The notes below the pieces were generated by a model. The model worked only from the letters and a program-made list of their open reading frames with translations, was not told the origin of the DNA and did no database searches. From the NCBI RefSeq assembly GCF_002261265.1, contig NZ_NEVK01000004.1, forward strand, positions 62,001 to 126,000: a stretch of 64,000 nt of DNA, read 5' to 3'. The translations under genes and the position numbers were made by a program. This DNA comes from Bordetella genomosp. 7 (GTDB lineage Bacteria > Pseudomonadota > Gammaproteobacteria > Burkholderiales > Burkholderiaceae_B). Shown here piece after piece: positions 20,755-29,399 of this stretch. The first letter of the stretch is position 1. The number at the start of each line of letters is the position of its first letter.

Positions 20755-23700
20755 TCAAATATCCAGCACCAGGTCGCTGGCTGGCACGGCCTGGCAGGTC
20801 AGGCATACCGTTGCGTCCTCGGGTTCTTCGCCGTGCAGGTGGCGCACCTGTCCGGAAACAATGGTTACCGCACAGCTTTCGCACTGCCCCACGCGGCAAC
20901 CGCTGGGCATCGTCAGCCCCAGGCTTTCGCCAAACCCAAGCAGAGTGCCGCGGTCGGCGGTCCAGTCGGCCTGGATGTCGCCCGAGCGGCTGAAGCGGAC
21001 CCGGTGCCGCGCGGCATCGTCCGCATCGACGGCGGGCGGCGAGCGGAAAATCTCGCTGAATATGTCGAACGCGGGTACGCCCCGTGCGCACAGGCCTTCG
21101 CGCAGGCTGTCCATCATGGCGGGCGGGCCGCACATGTAGAAGCGCGCGCGGGCGGCGATCAGCGCATCGGACACCACATGGGCGCCCAACAGGCGGGCGG
21201 GGTCGCCGCCGTCGCCAGGCTGGCCGAAATAATCCCGGATGGTCAGGCCGGGCAATTGTGCCCCAAGCTCGCGCAATCGAGCGTCGTATGCCTTGGTGCG
21301 TGCGCTGCGGTTGGCATAGTGCAGCCAGACTGCGGGCGGGTCTTGCGCATCCAGCAGTGATTCAAGGTATGAAAGAAACGGCGTAATGCCGATGCCGCCG
21401 GCAAACAGCACGACGGGCTGGGGCGATTGTTCGGGAAGAATGAACGTTCCCGCGGGGGCCGCCACCCCGATGCGCATGCCGGCGCGGGCATGGGCATGCA
21501 GAAATCCCGACATCGCGCCTTCCCAGGCTTGCCCGGTACCGTCCCGGCCACGCTGGTGGCGCACCGCAATGCGGTACTCGCGCCGCGAGCGCAGGCGGGC
21601 CGGGCCGATCAGCGAATAACTGCGCTGCAGGGCGCCGCCGTTTTCGATCGGCACTTCGATGGTGATATGTTGGCCCGGGCGGTAATCCGGCAGGGCGCCG
21701 CCGTCTTGCGGGGCCAGGGCGAGTTCCAGCACGCCATCGGCCACGCGGTTCGCGGCGGCCACGGCGAACTCGCGCTGGCCGGCCCAGCGGCGTTGCGTCA
21801 CGTCGAACGCGGCATCGCGCTCGATATTGCAAGGGAACTGGCGCATGGGCACCGATCCGCTGATCGGGTCTACGCGCTGGGCCGAGATCAGCCCGTTGTA
21901 GTTGCTGTTGTCGTCCCCGCGGACATCGTAGCCGGGCTCGCCAAGTTCCGGGCAGGCCTGCCACCATCCCACTTCGGCGTAGACCACATCCTTGCTCAGA
22001 TAGGGGTCCACCTCCGCCACGAAGCGCGCGGAGCCGGCCGGCGTGGTGACGCGAACCCAATCGCCGGCCTCGATGCCTTTTTCCGCCGCCAGTTGCGGGT
22101 TGAGCACCGCTTGCGGCTGCCTTGACCGCTTGCGCAGCGAGGGCAGGGCGCGATGCTGGCTGTGGCAGAAGTTGCCGTTCTTGCGCGACGTAATGGTCAG
22201 CGGATAGGCGGCGCGATCCTCGCCTGCCGCCGCCAGCAGGTTGTCATGGGCGGGTAGCGGGTCGTACCCATGGCGCAGCAGCAGTTCCGAATACAGTTCA
22301 ACGCGCCGGGTCTGGGTGTCGAAGCCGGTTACGGGGCTGCCCTGGGCGTCATCGGATGCGCCAGCGCGAGGCCGGCCATATTTGCGGTCGTGATGGACCA
22401 TCGGCACGCGCAGGCTGCCGTCCGGAGTGCCGCGCAAGTCTGCCACGGTGATGCCCAGCGGCGCCAGTTGGTGGTTCCATGCCCGGTCCAGTTCGCCGTC
22501 GAAGAACATGGATTGCATGCCCAGGCGGCACGCCAGGCTGAACACAATGTCGTTATCCGAACGGGATTCGCCGCGCGGCGTCACCATGCGCGGACGCAAC
22601 TGTACGCGTTCCTGGGCGGCATGGGTGATCTCGAAACCGATGCGCAGGCCTTCGCGCTCCCATGGTGTGTTGACCGGCAGCAGAATATCCGCGTAGCGGG
22701 CCGTAGGGGTCTCGAACAGATCGCAATGTACGTGGAATTCCAGTTCGCGCAGCGCGGCCTGTGCCATTTCCACATCGGCTTGCGACGCCAGCTGGTTGGT
22801 GCCGAAGCCCATGAAGGCCCGCACACGGTAGGGCTGGCCGGTAAGAATGGCCTGGTACAAGTCACGTGCGATCACCCAACCCATGGCGGCCGGGCCTAGC
22901 GGCCGCTGCGGCAGGCCCAGCGCCTTGACTCGTTGCGCGGCAGGGATGAGGTCGAGCCCGTTGACGGGGTTGGTCGCCGGCTTGGGATAGAGGCGGTTCG
23001 CGCCGGGTGTGTCGAAGCAGCCCGTCAGCGCATACAGCACGGCGATGGCGCGGTCCGTCTGGGTGGCGTTGGTGCTCTGGGCGACGCCCGACCACGAGTG
23101 GTACGCGATGGCCGGGCTTTGTGCGATGAGATCGGCCGCAGCCAGCAAGCTCGCAGCCGTCACGCCCGTCACCGCTTCGACGTGTACGGGCGTGTACTGT
23201 GCGCAGCGTTGGGCCAGGGCCTGCAGCACGGTATGGCAGCGTACGGGTTGCCCGTCGATCTCGACGATGTATTCACCTTCCAGGGCGAATGATCCGGCGC
23301 CTTGCGTGCCGGCAGAATACTCGGTGTTGTAGGGTGCTGGGCCTTGGCCGTCCAGGTTCCAGGCCACCCAGGCTTGCGGCGTGGGGCAGTGCGGCCAGAT
23401 GTCGCCGGCGCGCACCAGCCTGCCGGTATCCGCCCGAACCAGCAGCGGCGCATTGGTCCAGTCGCGCACAAATGCCCGGTTATAGCGACCGGTGGACAAT
23501 AATTGGTGGGCCAATCCGAGCGCCAGCGCGGCATCCGTGCCTGGCCTGACCGGCAGCCACGCGTCGGCCTGCGCGGCCAGCGCCGTGCGCTGTGGGTCTA
23601 CCACCAGCAGGCGCGCTCCGGCGCGCCGTCCTTCGCCGATGGCGTTGGCCTGTGCGAGCCAGGTATTGGTCGGGTTGTGGCCCCACAGCATGATCAGGTC

Positions 23701-24198
23701 GGCATTGGCGTAGTCCGCCACCGGGATGCCGCAGCCGAAGGTGAACGCGTGCGCGTGGTCTTTGTGCCAGTTGCAGACTTCCGTGCCGTAGGCAATGTTG
23801 GGGCTGCCGAAGGCGCGCACGAAGCGCTCGATCCAGTCGATACTGTCGGACAAAGGCGTGCCGCTGGGGGTGGTGACCCCGAAGGCCACGGCCTCGGCGC
23901 CGCTTTCTTCTCTTATCTTGCCAAAGCGGGTGGCGATTTCGTCCAGCGCCTCATCCCAACTGATACGTTGCCAGCCCGGGTCGGCCGCCCCTTTGGGCGC
24001 CGTGCGCCGCATGGGATGCAGAATGCGATGCGGGCTGTGCACCAGTTCGGGCGCGGCGCGGCCCTTGGGGCACGTTGCGCTGCCGGTGGGATGCCGGGGG
24101 TCGGCCTGGACGCGGACTAGCGAATCGCCGCGAACCGTGTTCAACGTCCCGCAGCGCGAACGGCATAGCGTACAGAAGCCGCTGATTTGCGCGGACAT
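20755..24198 (-). CDS. Molybdopterin oxidoreductase fused to FNR-type flavin and 2Fe-2S ferredoxin domains
   Basis: A 1147-residue redox enzyme made of several normally separate modules. Residues 1-55 hold a [4Fe-4S] site (Cys9, 12, 16, 43). Residues 55-600 form a DMSO-reductase-superfamily catalytic domain, with Cys142 in TEVCNWHKDH a possible Mo ligand. Residues 660-790 form the dinucleotide-binding domain. Residues 805-1050 look like a ferredoxin-reductase module, with FAD motif RSYS at 859 and NAD-site motifs GGIGITP at 934 and MCGPP at 1022. The C-terminus is a plant-type [2Fe-2S] domain (Cys1101, 1106, 1109, 1132). It is thus probably a self-contained NAD(P)H-linked reductase or oxidase. 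No Tat signal is seen, so a cytoplasmic location is likely. The substrate is unknown. A LysR gene diverges from it. Confidence 0.9.
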   Translation of the reverse strand: MSAQISGFCTLCRSRCGTLNTVRGDSLVRVQADPRHPTGSATCPKGRAAPELVHSPHRILHPMRRTAPKGAADPGWQRISWDEALDEIATRFGKIREESGAEAVAFGVTTPSGTPLSDSIDWIERFVRAFGSPNIAYGTEVCNWHKDHAHAFTFGCGIPVADYANADLIMLWGHNPTNTWLAQANAIGEGRRAGARLLVVDPQRTALAAQADAWLPVRPGTDAALALGLAHQLLSTGRYNRAFVRDWTNAPLLVRADTGRLVRAGDIWPHCPTPQAWVAWNLDGQGPAPYNTEYSAGTQGAGSFALEGEYIVEIDGQPVRCHTVLQALAQRCAQYTPVHVEAVTGVTAASLLAAADLIAQSPAIAYHSWSGVAQSTNATQTDRAIAVLYALTGCFDTPGANRLYPKPATNPVNGLDLIPAAQRVKALGLPQRPLGPAAMGWVIARDLYQAILTGQPYRVRAFMGFGTNQLASQADVEMAQAALRELEFHVHCDLFETPTARYADILLPVNTPWEREGLRIGFEITHAAQERVQLRPRMVTPRGESRSDNDIVFSLACRLGMQSMFFDGELDRAWNHQLAPLGITVADLRGTPDGSLRVPMVHHDRKYGRPRAGASDDAQGSPVTGFDTQTRRVELYSELLLRHGYDPLPAHDNLLAAAGEDRAAYPLTITSRKNGNFCHSQHRALPSLRKRSRQPQAVLNPQLAAEKGIEAGDWVRVTTPAGSARFVAEVDPYLSKDVVYAEVGWWQACPELGEPGYDVRGDDNSNYNGLISAQRVDPISGSVPMRQFPCNIERDAAFDVTQRRWAGQREFAVAAANRVADGVLELALAPQDGGALPDYRPGQHITIEVPIENGGALQRSYSLIGPARLRSRREYRIAVRHQRGRDGTGQAWEGAMSGFLHAHARAGMRIGVAAPAGTFILPEQSPQPVVLFAGGIGITPFLSYLESLLDAQDPPAVWLHYANRSARTKAYDARLRELGAQLPGLTIRDYFGQPGDGGDPARLLGAHVVSDALIAARARFYMCGPPAMMDSLREGLCARGVPAFDIFSEIFRSPPAVDADDAARHRVRFSRSGDIQADWTADRGTLLGFGESLGLTMPSGCRVGQCESCAVTIVSGQVRHLHGEEPEDATVCLTCQAVPASDLVLDI

Positions 24199-24317
24199 AG
24201 TGATGCACCCCCTGGTCTTATAACTACGGCCCGTATCCTAAGAGATCTATCGAAGTATTGCTAATATATATTATGTAAGATGCAATATAGATAACATGTA
24301 TATTTAAGGCGGGAAAG
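24199..24317. promoter_or_regulatory. Divergent promoter region, Mo-fusion / LysR
   Basis: A markedly AT-rich 119-bp gap between divergent genes. It holds the inverted repeat TATTGC-N20-GCAATA (24256-24287), which could be bound by the adjacent LysR protein. Overlapping promoters in both directions are expected. The assignment is inferred from position and symmetry. Confidence 0.5.
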
Positions 24318-25229
24318 ATGCAGCTGACGCTACGGCAATTCGAGTACTTTCTCGCGCTGGCTGAGACGGGGCAGGTTTCCAAGGCGGCCCTGCGGTGCAA
24401 CGTGTCGCAGTCTTCGGTAACGGTGGCATTGCGCGCCATGGAACAGACACTGGGCGTATCGCTGTTCGTGCGGCATGCCAAGGGGTTGCGCCTGACCGAA
24501 ACGGGCGAGCGGTTCGTGTCGCACGCGCGCAATGTCACAAATGCGGCTTCCCGGGCAATCCAGGACATACGCGCGGCGCCCAGCGAACTGAGCGGCCGCC
24601 TGCGGATCGGCGTGACCGAAACCATCTCGGCGTACCTGGTGCCCAGCGTGCTGTCCACGGCAGAACAGTATTTTCCGCATCTGCACATCCAGATGATCGA
24701 GAGCGACCGCCCCAGCATCGAAGGCGCTTTGCTGGACGGCAGCATCGACCTTGCGCTGCTGATCGTGTCCAACCTGACCGAGCGTGACGAACTGGAATAC
24801 GACATCATGCTCAAGTCGCCCAGGCGGCTCTGGACACATCCGGACCACCCCTTGCAGCAGCGGTCCAAAGTCAGCCTGCATGATGTGGCCCAGTATGACT
24901 ACATCCTGCTGGACATGGACGAGCATATCCACACCATGGAACGGTACTGGCGCCGGCACCAGCTGCGGCCCAATGTCTATTTCCAGAGCAAGTCGCTGGA
25001 AGCCGTGCGCAGCCTGGTTGCGTTCCAGAAGGGGGTGGCGATTCTGTCCGACCTGGTGTACCGCCCCTGGTCGCTGGAAGGGCGGCGGATCGTCCGCTGC
25101 AACGTCAGTGAGGTCGTGCCCACGATGGATATCGGCGCGGTATGGCGCAAGGGTACGCAGCGTTGCAAGAATCGCGAGATCGTCCTGCGGTTCCTGCACG
25201 CGTCGATCAAGGCGATGACGCAGGAATAA
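24318..25229 (+). CDS. LysR family transcriptional regulator
   Basis: A 303-residue LysR-type regulator. The N-terminal helix-turn-helix is clear (MQLTLRQFEYFLALAETGQV, then VSQSSVTVALRAMEQTLGV). An effector-binding domain follows. Its start is preceded by a GGCGGGAAAG stretch. It is transcribed away from the molybdopterin fusion gene and most likely controls that gene and possibly atoE. The effector is not deducible. Confidence 0.92.
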   Translation: MQLTLRQFEYFLALAETGQVSKAALRCNVSQSSVTVALRAMEQTLGVSLFVRHAKGLRLTETGERFVSHARNVTNAASRAIQDIRAAPSELSGRLRIGVTETISAYLVPSVLSTAEQYFPHLHIQMIESDRPSIEGALLDGSIDLALLIVSNLTERDELEYDIMLKSPRRLWTHPDHPLQQRSKVSLHDVAQYDYILLDMDEHIHTMERYWRRHQLRPNVYFQSKSLEAVRSLVAFQKGVAILSDLVYRPWSLEGRRIVRCNVSEVVPTMDIGAVWRKGTQRCKNREIVLRFLHASIKAMTQE

Positions 25230-25266
25230 GGTGCCAGGCGCGCCCCTAGCCGGGGCTGGCCGGATG

Positions 25267-25869
25267 TCAGTGCGCCTGGTCTGCGGAAGCCAGCAATTGG
25301 CCCTGCGGCCCGCCGGCCGGCGCCGTGTCCAGGTAGCGGCGCGCCGCGACGTAATTGCGCGACCAATAACGGTTGTCCAGGCTGTCGATGCGAACCTTGG
25401 CCCCGCGCGTGGGGGCATGCACGAACTGGTTCTGGCCGATGTAGATGCCTACGTGCGACACGCCGCCGCGCCGCCGGGTGGTGAAAAACACCAGGTCCCC
25501 GGGTTGCAGCTGTTTTTTGCTGACGGCCGTGCCGGCCCGGCGTTGGGCGCGAGCGGTGCGCGGCAATTCCACCCCGGCGATCTCGCGATACACAAATTGG
25601 GTCAGGCCGCTGCAATCAAAGCCGTCCTCGGGGTCGTCGCCGCCCCATACGTAGGGCGTGCCCAGGGTGTCCAGGCCCGCACGCACGACCATTTCGGACA
25701 ACGACGGAACAGTCAGCGGGTCGAACAGGCGCAACCCTTGCAAAGAGGCGATGGCGTCTGTAACGATGGAGGCTTGAGCGGGGGGGGACCAGGACAGGCT
25801 GATCGCAAGAAGAGGAGCAGCCAGGAGTGAGGGTAGGTACGGACGGACTTTTCGCGTCGGTGGAGTCAT
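25267..25869 (-). CDS. NlpC/P60 family cell-wall hydrolase
   Basis: A 200-residue secreted C40-type peptidase. A hydrophobic signal segment (YLPSLLAAPLLAISLSWS) covers residues 11-28. The catalytic residues are visible: Cys86 in DGFDCSGLTQ, His139 in GVSHVGIYIG, and a third polar residue, His151, in QFVHAP. Such enzymes cleave D-Glu-gamma-diaminopimelate bonds in peptidoglycan stem peptides and act in the periplasm. It stands alone and converges with the LysR gene. Confidence 0.9.
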   Translation of the reverse strand: MTPPTRKVRPYLPSLLAAPLLAISLSWSPPAQASIVTDAIASLQGLRLFDPLTVPSLSEMVVRAGLDTLGTPYVWGGDDPEDGFDCSGLTQFVYREIAGVELPRTARAQRRAGTAVSKKQLQPGDLVFFTTRRRGGVSHVGIYIGQNQFVHAPTRGAKVRIDSLDNRYWSRNYVAARRYLDTAPAGGPQGQLLASADQAH

Positions 25870-26107
25870 TGCGACACTTCAGATTGCGGAGTGGGCGGAA
25901 TGGCTGACTGCGTCAGGCCGGCAGATGTGGCGTTATTGCAACGGGCACGCGGCATTTTAACGTATTGACGTTTTTTTGCATTGTGGGGTTATTACTAGGG
26001 AAATGCATGCAAATGCCGGCAGCTTGCAGCTTGCTCAAAGCGGCAATGCGCTTGCGGCATAATCGACCACAGGCCGCCCGAGCTTGGTTTTCACCCAGGA
26101 TGCACAT

Positions 26108-27604
26108 ATGACAGTTGACTTTTCAGCCGCTTTTGTCCAACGCCCCGAGCCCCTGGCCTTCGAGCCCTTTCACGACGCGCGGGCGGCCGTGAACAGGCTC
26201 ATCGAGATCTACGCCCGCAATACCGCCCATATCCGCGCCGCCTTCCAGGACGTAGTCAACGGGCGTGACCTGGCTGGCCCCGCCCGGGCCTGCTATCCGG
26301 CCATACGCCTTGCGGTGGCTACCTACGACCCCATCGATACCCGGCTGTCGTTCGGCCACGTCGCCGAACCGGGGGTGTACCAGACCACGGTGACGCAGCC
26401 GGACCTGTTTCGCGATTATCTGGTGGAGCAGATAGGGCTGCTATTGCAGAACCATGGTGTGCCCGTAGAGGTAGGGGAATCCGACACGCCCATCCCTTTG
26501 CATTTTGCCTTTCCTGAAGGGGCATATGTTGAAGGCGAGCGACTGGAAAGCTTGCGCCGGCCCTTGCGAGACGTGTTCGACGTGCCCGACCTGGCCGTCA
26601 CCGACGACGCAATCGTCAATGGATCCTGGCGGGGCAGGCATGGCGAGCCGCGCCCGCTGGCGCCGTTCACCGCAACGCGGGTGGATTATTCCCTGCACCG
26701 CCTGCAGCACTACACGGCCACCGCGCCGTCGTTCTTTCAGAACTTCGTGCTGTTCACCAACTATCAGTTCTATGTAGATGAGTTCTGCGCGCGGGCCCGC
26801 GCCTTGATGGCCAGCGGCAGCGGCGACTATGACGCGCTGGTCGAGCCCGGCAACCGCGTCACCCATCGGGGCGATACCACCGCGCAGTCGCCCCCTGGCG
26901 CCGCCCCGCGGCTACCGCAGATGCCGGCTTATCACCTGGTGCGGCCCAACCACTCGGGAATTACGTTGGTGAACATCGGGGTGGGGCCTTCCAACGCCAA
27001 GACCATCACGGATCACATTGCGGTGCTGCGCCCCCATGCCTGGCTGATGCTGGGCCATTGCGCCGGCCTGCGCGATTCGCAGCGGCTTGGCGATTATGTG
27101 CTGGCGCACGGCTACGTGCGGGAAGATCACGTGCTCGATGACGACCTGCCCACCTGGGTGCCGGTTCCTCCGCTGGCAGAGGTGCAGGTGGCGCTGGAAC
27201 AGGCTGTGGAAGAGGTGGCCGGGCTGTCGGGCTGGGAACTCAAGCGCATCATGCGCACCGGCACCGTGGCCAGTATCGATAACCGCAATTGGGAACTGCG
27301 CGACCACGATGAACTGGTGCAGCGCTTTACCCAGTCCCGCGCGATTGCGCTGGACATGGAATCGGCCACTATCGCCGCCAATGGTTTCCGGTTCCGGGTG
27401 CCATACGGCACGCTGTTGTGCGTGTCGGACAAACCGCTGCATGGCGAGCTGAAGCTTCCCGGCATGGCCAGCGCGTTCTATCGCAACCAGGTGAACCAGC
27501 ATCTCGAGATCGGGATTCGCGCGTTGGAGCGACTGCGCGACATGCCCCCGGAGCGCCTGCACTCGCGCAAGCTTCGCACCTTCATGGAGACGGCATTTCA
27601 GTAA
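26108..27604 (+). CDS. amn: AMP nucleosidase
   Basis: A 498-residue AMP nucleosidase, which splits AMP into adenine and ribose 5-phosphate and helps control adenylate levels. The C-terminal phosphorylase-like domain is recognisable (NIGVGPSNAKTITDHIAVLR, LMLGHCAGLRDSQ, and ALDMESATIAANG). The N-terminal domain of about 180 residues matches the family. The size fits the usual 480-500 residues. The ATG at 26108 follows CCAGGATGC. It is monocistronic; hipBA starts 116 bp downstream with its own operator region. Confidence 0.92.
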   Translation: MTVDFSAAFVQRPEPLAFEPFHDARAAVNRLIEIYARNTAHIRAAFQDVVNGRDLAGPARACYPAIRLAVATYDPIDTRLSFGHVAEPGVYQTTVTQPDLFRDYLVEQIGLLLQNHGVPVEVGESDTPIPLHFAFPEGAYVEGERLESLRRPLRDVFDVPDLAVTDDAIVNGSWRGRHGEPRPLAPFTATRVDYSLHRLQHYTATAPSFFQNFVLFTNYQFYVDEFCARARALMASGSGDYDALVEPGNRVTHRGDTTAQSPPGAAPRLPQMPAYHLVRPNHSGITLVNIGVGPSNAKTITDHIAVLRPHAWLMLGHCAGLRDSQRLGDYVLAHGYVREDHVLDDDLPTWVPVPPLAEVQVALEQAVEEVAGLSGWELKRIMRTGTVASIDNRNWELRDHDELVQRFTQSRAIALDMESATIAANGFRFRVPYGTLLCVSDKPLHGELKLPGMASAFYRNQVNQHLEIGIRALERLRDMPPERLHSRKLRTFMETAFQ

Positions 27605-27607
27605 CAG

Positions 27608-27650
27608 TAATAAAGTAGTGAAATTCGATTTTCCACTACTTTAATGCCAT
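27608..27650. promoter_or_regulatory. hipBA operator copy 1
   Basis: A 43-bp element whose perfect 10-bp inverted repeat arms, TAAAGTAGTG and CACTACTTTA, lie at 27611-27620 and 27634-27643. It recurs almost intact exactly 71 bp further on. HipB-type antitoxins bind palindromic operators upstream of their own gene, so this is the best candidate operator. An overlapping inverted pair, TATTACCA and TGGTAATA (27653-27660 and 27676-27683), lies between the copies. Confidence 0.75.
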
Positions 27651-27678
27651 TTTATTACCACGATCCCCACGCAGATGG

Positions 27679-27721
27679 TAATATAGTAGTGAACTCATAA
27701 GAAATACTACTTTATTGCCAT
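27679..27721. promoter_or_regulatory. hipBA operator copy 2, overlapping the hipB start
   Basis: Second copy of the 43-bp element, in the same orientation and without gaps relative to the first. The outer parts are conserved (TAATATAGTAGTGAA on the left, TACTACTTTATTGCCAT on the right), while the centre has diverged. The right arm covers the hipB start codon at 27720, so bound repressor could block translation initiation or early transcription. TATAGT in the left arm could double as a -10 element. Confidence 0.75.
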
Positions 27722-28019
27722 GATCACTCTGCCAGAAATCGCCAGTATCCTGCGGGCGCGGCTGCGGGAGCAGGGCATGACGCAGGCATCCCTGCGTGAC
27801 GCGGCCGGCATCGCCCAGCGCACACTGACCAATGTGCTCAGCGGTGATCAGGATTTCAAGGTAAGCACGCTGCTTGCCTTGGCCGATCGGCTGGGCCTGG
27901 AACTGCTGCTGGTGCCCAAGGGCGCCGCGCCTGCAGTGCAGGCCGGCGAGCCGGCGCCGCCCAGAGTGCCTACCCGGATCGAACTGGCGCGCCGCTCGGT
28001 GACAAAGGCATCGCAATGA
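27720..28019 (+). CDS. hipB: HipB-type antitoxin, XRE-family HTH
   Basis: A 99-residue helix-turn-helix protein. The HTH covers about residues 8-62 (EQGMTQASLRDAAGIAQRTL, then TLLALADRLGLEL). The C-terminal tail is basic and proline-rich. It overlaps the HipA start by ATGA, the standard arrangement of hipBA toxin-antitoxin operons. It should neutralise HipA and repress its own promoter through the duplicated operator upstream. Confidence 0.88.
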   Translation: MITLPEIASILRARLREQGMTQASLRDAAGIAQRTLTNVLSGDQDFKVSTLLALADRLGLELLLVPKGAAPAVQAGEPAPPRVPTRIELARRSVTKASQ

Positions 28020-29380
28020 ACGTCCAGGCGCTCGCGATTTTCATTGGTTCGTTGCGGGTGGGCGTGCTGTTCCAGTACCGGATGCCCGGCGCCGAGGTCA
28101 TCACCCGTTTTGTCGCCGATGACGCCTACGCGCGCGGCATCGACGTCCCGGTGCTGTCGGCCGCCTATCTGGCTGCGTCGCCGCAAGACCAGGCTGCGTT
28201 CTGGGCCGACGTGCGCAGCGTGCCGCTGAACGGACGCCATTCGCCGCAGAACGGCTGGCTGCTGCCGGCATTTTTCCAGAACCTGCTGCCCGAAGGCGTG
28301 TTCCGCGATCACGTGGCGCGTATCCGCGGATGCGACCCCCAAGACCATTTCGAAATGCTGGCGGCCTGCGGGGGTGACTTGCCCGGCAACGTATACGCAC
28401 GGCCTGTCGAACTGTCGCGCGACGCCCTGGCGCATTACGTCACGCAAGACCAGGACGCGCTCGAAATGACGGTTACCGCCGACCCCATGGAACAGGGCGT
28501 GTCACTGTCGGGGGTGCAGCCCAAGTTGGGCGTCATCAAGCAGGGGGAACGCTACGTGGGCCGCACGCGCGACCATGACACTCACATCATCGCCAAGCTG
28601 CCCGTGGTGGGCCAGCCGCTGCTGCCAGAGCTGGAGGCCCTGTCGCTGGCGCTGGCGCGGGCGGCCGGCGTCCAGGTCTGCCAGGCGTATCTCGAGCCTC
28701 TGGCGAGCCTCGCGGTCGAGCACGGTTATGACCTGGGCGAGGCCGACGCCCGGACGCAGTTCCTGGCCGTGGTGCGCTACGACCGCCAACCTGGCCATCG
28801 CATCCATTGCGAGGATTTCGCGCAGATTCTGGGGGCGATGCCCGAAGAAAAGTACCGCGCGGCCAGTTATCTCGACGTGGCCGCCGTCATGCTGGCCTTC
28901 GAATCGATGGGCGAATCTGCCGTGCATGAACTGCTGCGCCGCATGGTCGTCAACGAGATGCTGGGCAACCCGGACATGCACCTGAAGAACCTGGGCGTGG
29001 TATATGGCGACGGCGAGACACCCCAACTGGCGCCCGCCTACGATATCGTCGGCTACGCGGCCTATTACCCCTGCCAGGGCCACGCGCTGCACATCATGCC
29101 ACCAGACATGCTGCCGCGCGCCAGGGCGGGGCAACCGGGCGGCGCAAAACCGGGCCTTTCGCCGGCGATATTGCGCGCTTTCTGCGCAAGCCTGGGCATT
29201 CCTGAAAAGCCTGCGGCCAGGGCCGTGGCCGATTGCGTCAGGGCGGCCTGCGACCGCTGGCCCGGCCTGATCGGCGACTCGCCGCTCACACCCAGGCAGC
29301 GGCAGAACCTGCTGGACCACTTTCTAGCGCATCCCATGGTGCAGTCCGCGCGGCGCGCGGCAGCCAGGCCGCGCAACTAG
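28016..29380 (+). CDS. hipA: HipA-type serine/threonine kinase toxin
   Basis: A 454-residue HipA-family kinase toxin; the E. coli protein phosphorylates glutamyl-tRNA synthetase and induces persistence. Key motifs are visible: SLSGVQPKLGV (the autophosphorylation loop), HIIAKLP (the ATP lysine), GNPDMHLKNLGVVY (the catalytic loop) and LAPAYDIVG (the metal-binding DxG-like block). All look intact, so an active kinase is expected. The target in this organism is unknown. The N-terminal part is longer than in some short HipA variants, consistent with a one-piece HipA. Confidence 0.92.
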   Translation: MNVQALAIFIGSLRVGVLFQYRMPGAEVITRFVADDAYARGIDVPVLSAAYLAASPQDQAAFWADVRSVPLNGRHSPQNGWLLPAFFQNLLPEGVFRDHVARIRGCDPQDHFEMLAACGGDLPGNVYARPVELSRDALAHYVTQDQDALEMTVTADPMEQGVSLSGVQPKLGVIKQGERYVGRTRDHDTHIIAKLPVVGQPLLPELEALSLALARAAGVQVCQAYLEPLASLAVEHGYDLGEADARTQFLAVVRYDRQPGHRIHCEDFAQILGAMPEEKYRAASYLDVAAVMLAFESMGESAVHELLRRMVVNEMLGNPDMHLKNLGVVYGDGETPQLAPAYDIVGYAAYYPCQGHALHIMPPDMLPRARAGQPGGAKPGLSPAILRAFCASLGIPEKPAARAVADCVRAACDRWPGLIGDSPLTPRQRQNLLDHFLAHPMVQSARRAAARPRN

Positions 29381-29399
29381 CACCCCTGCGCGATGCCTG

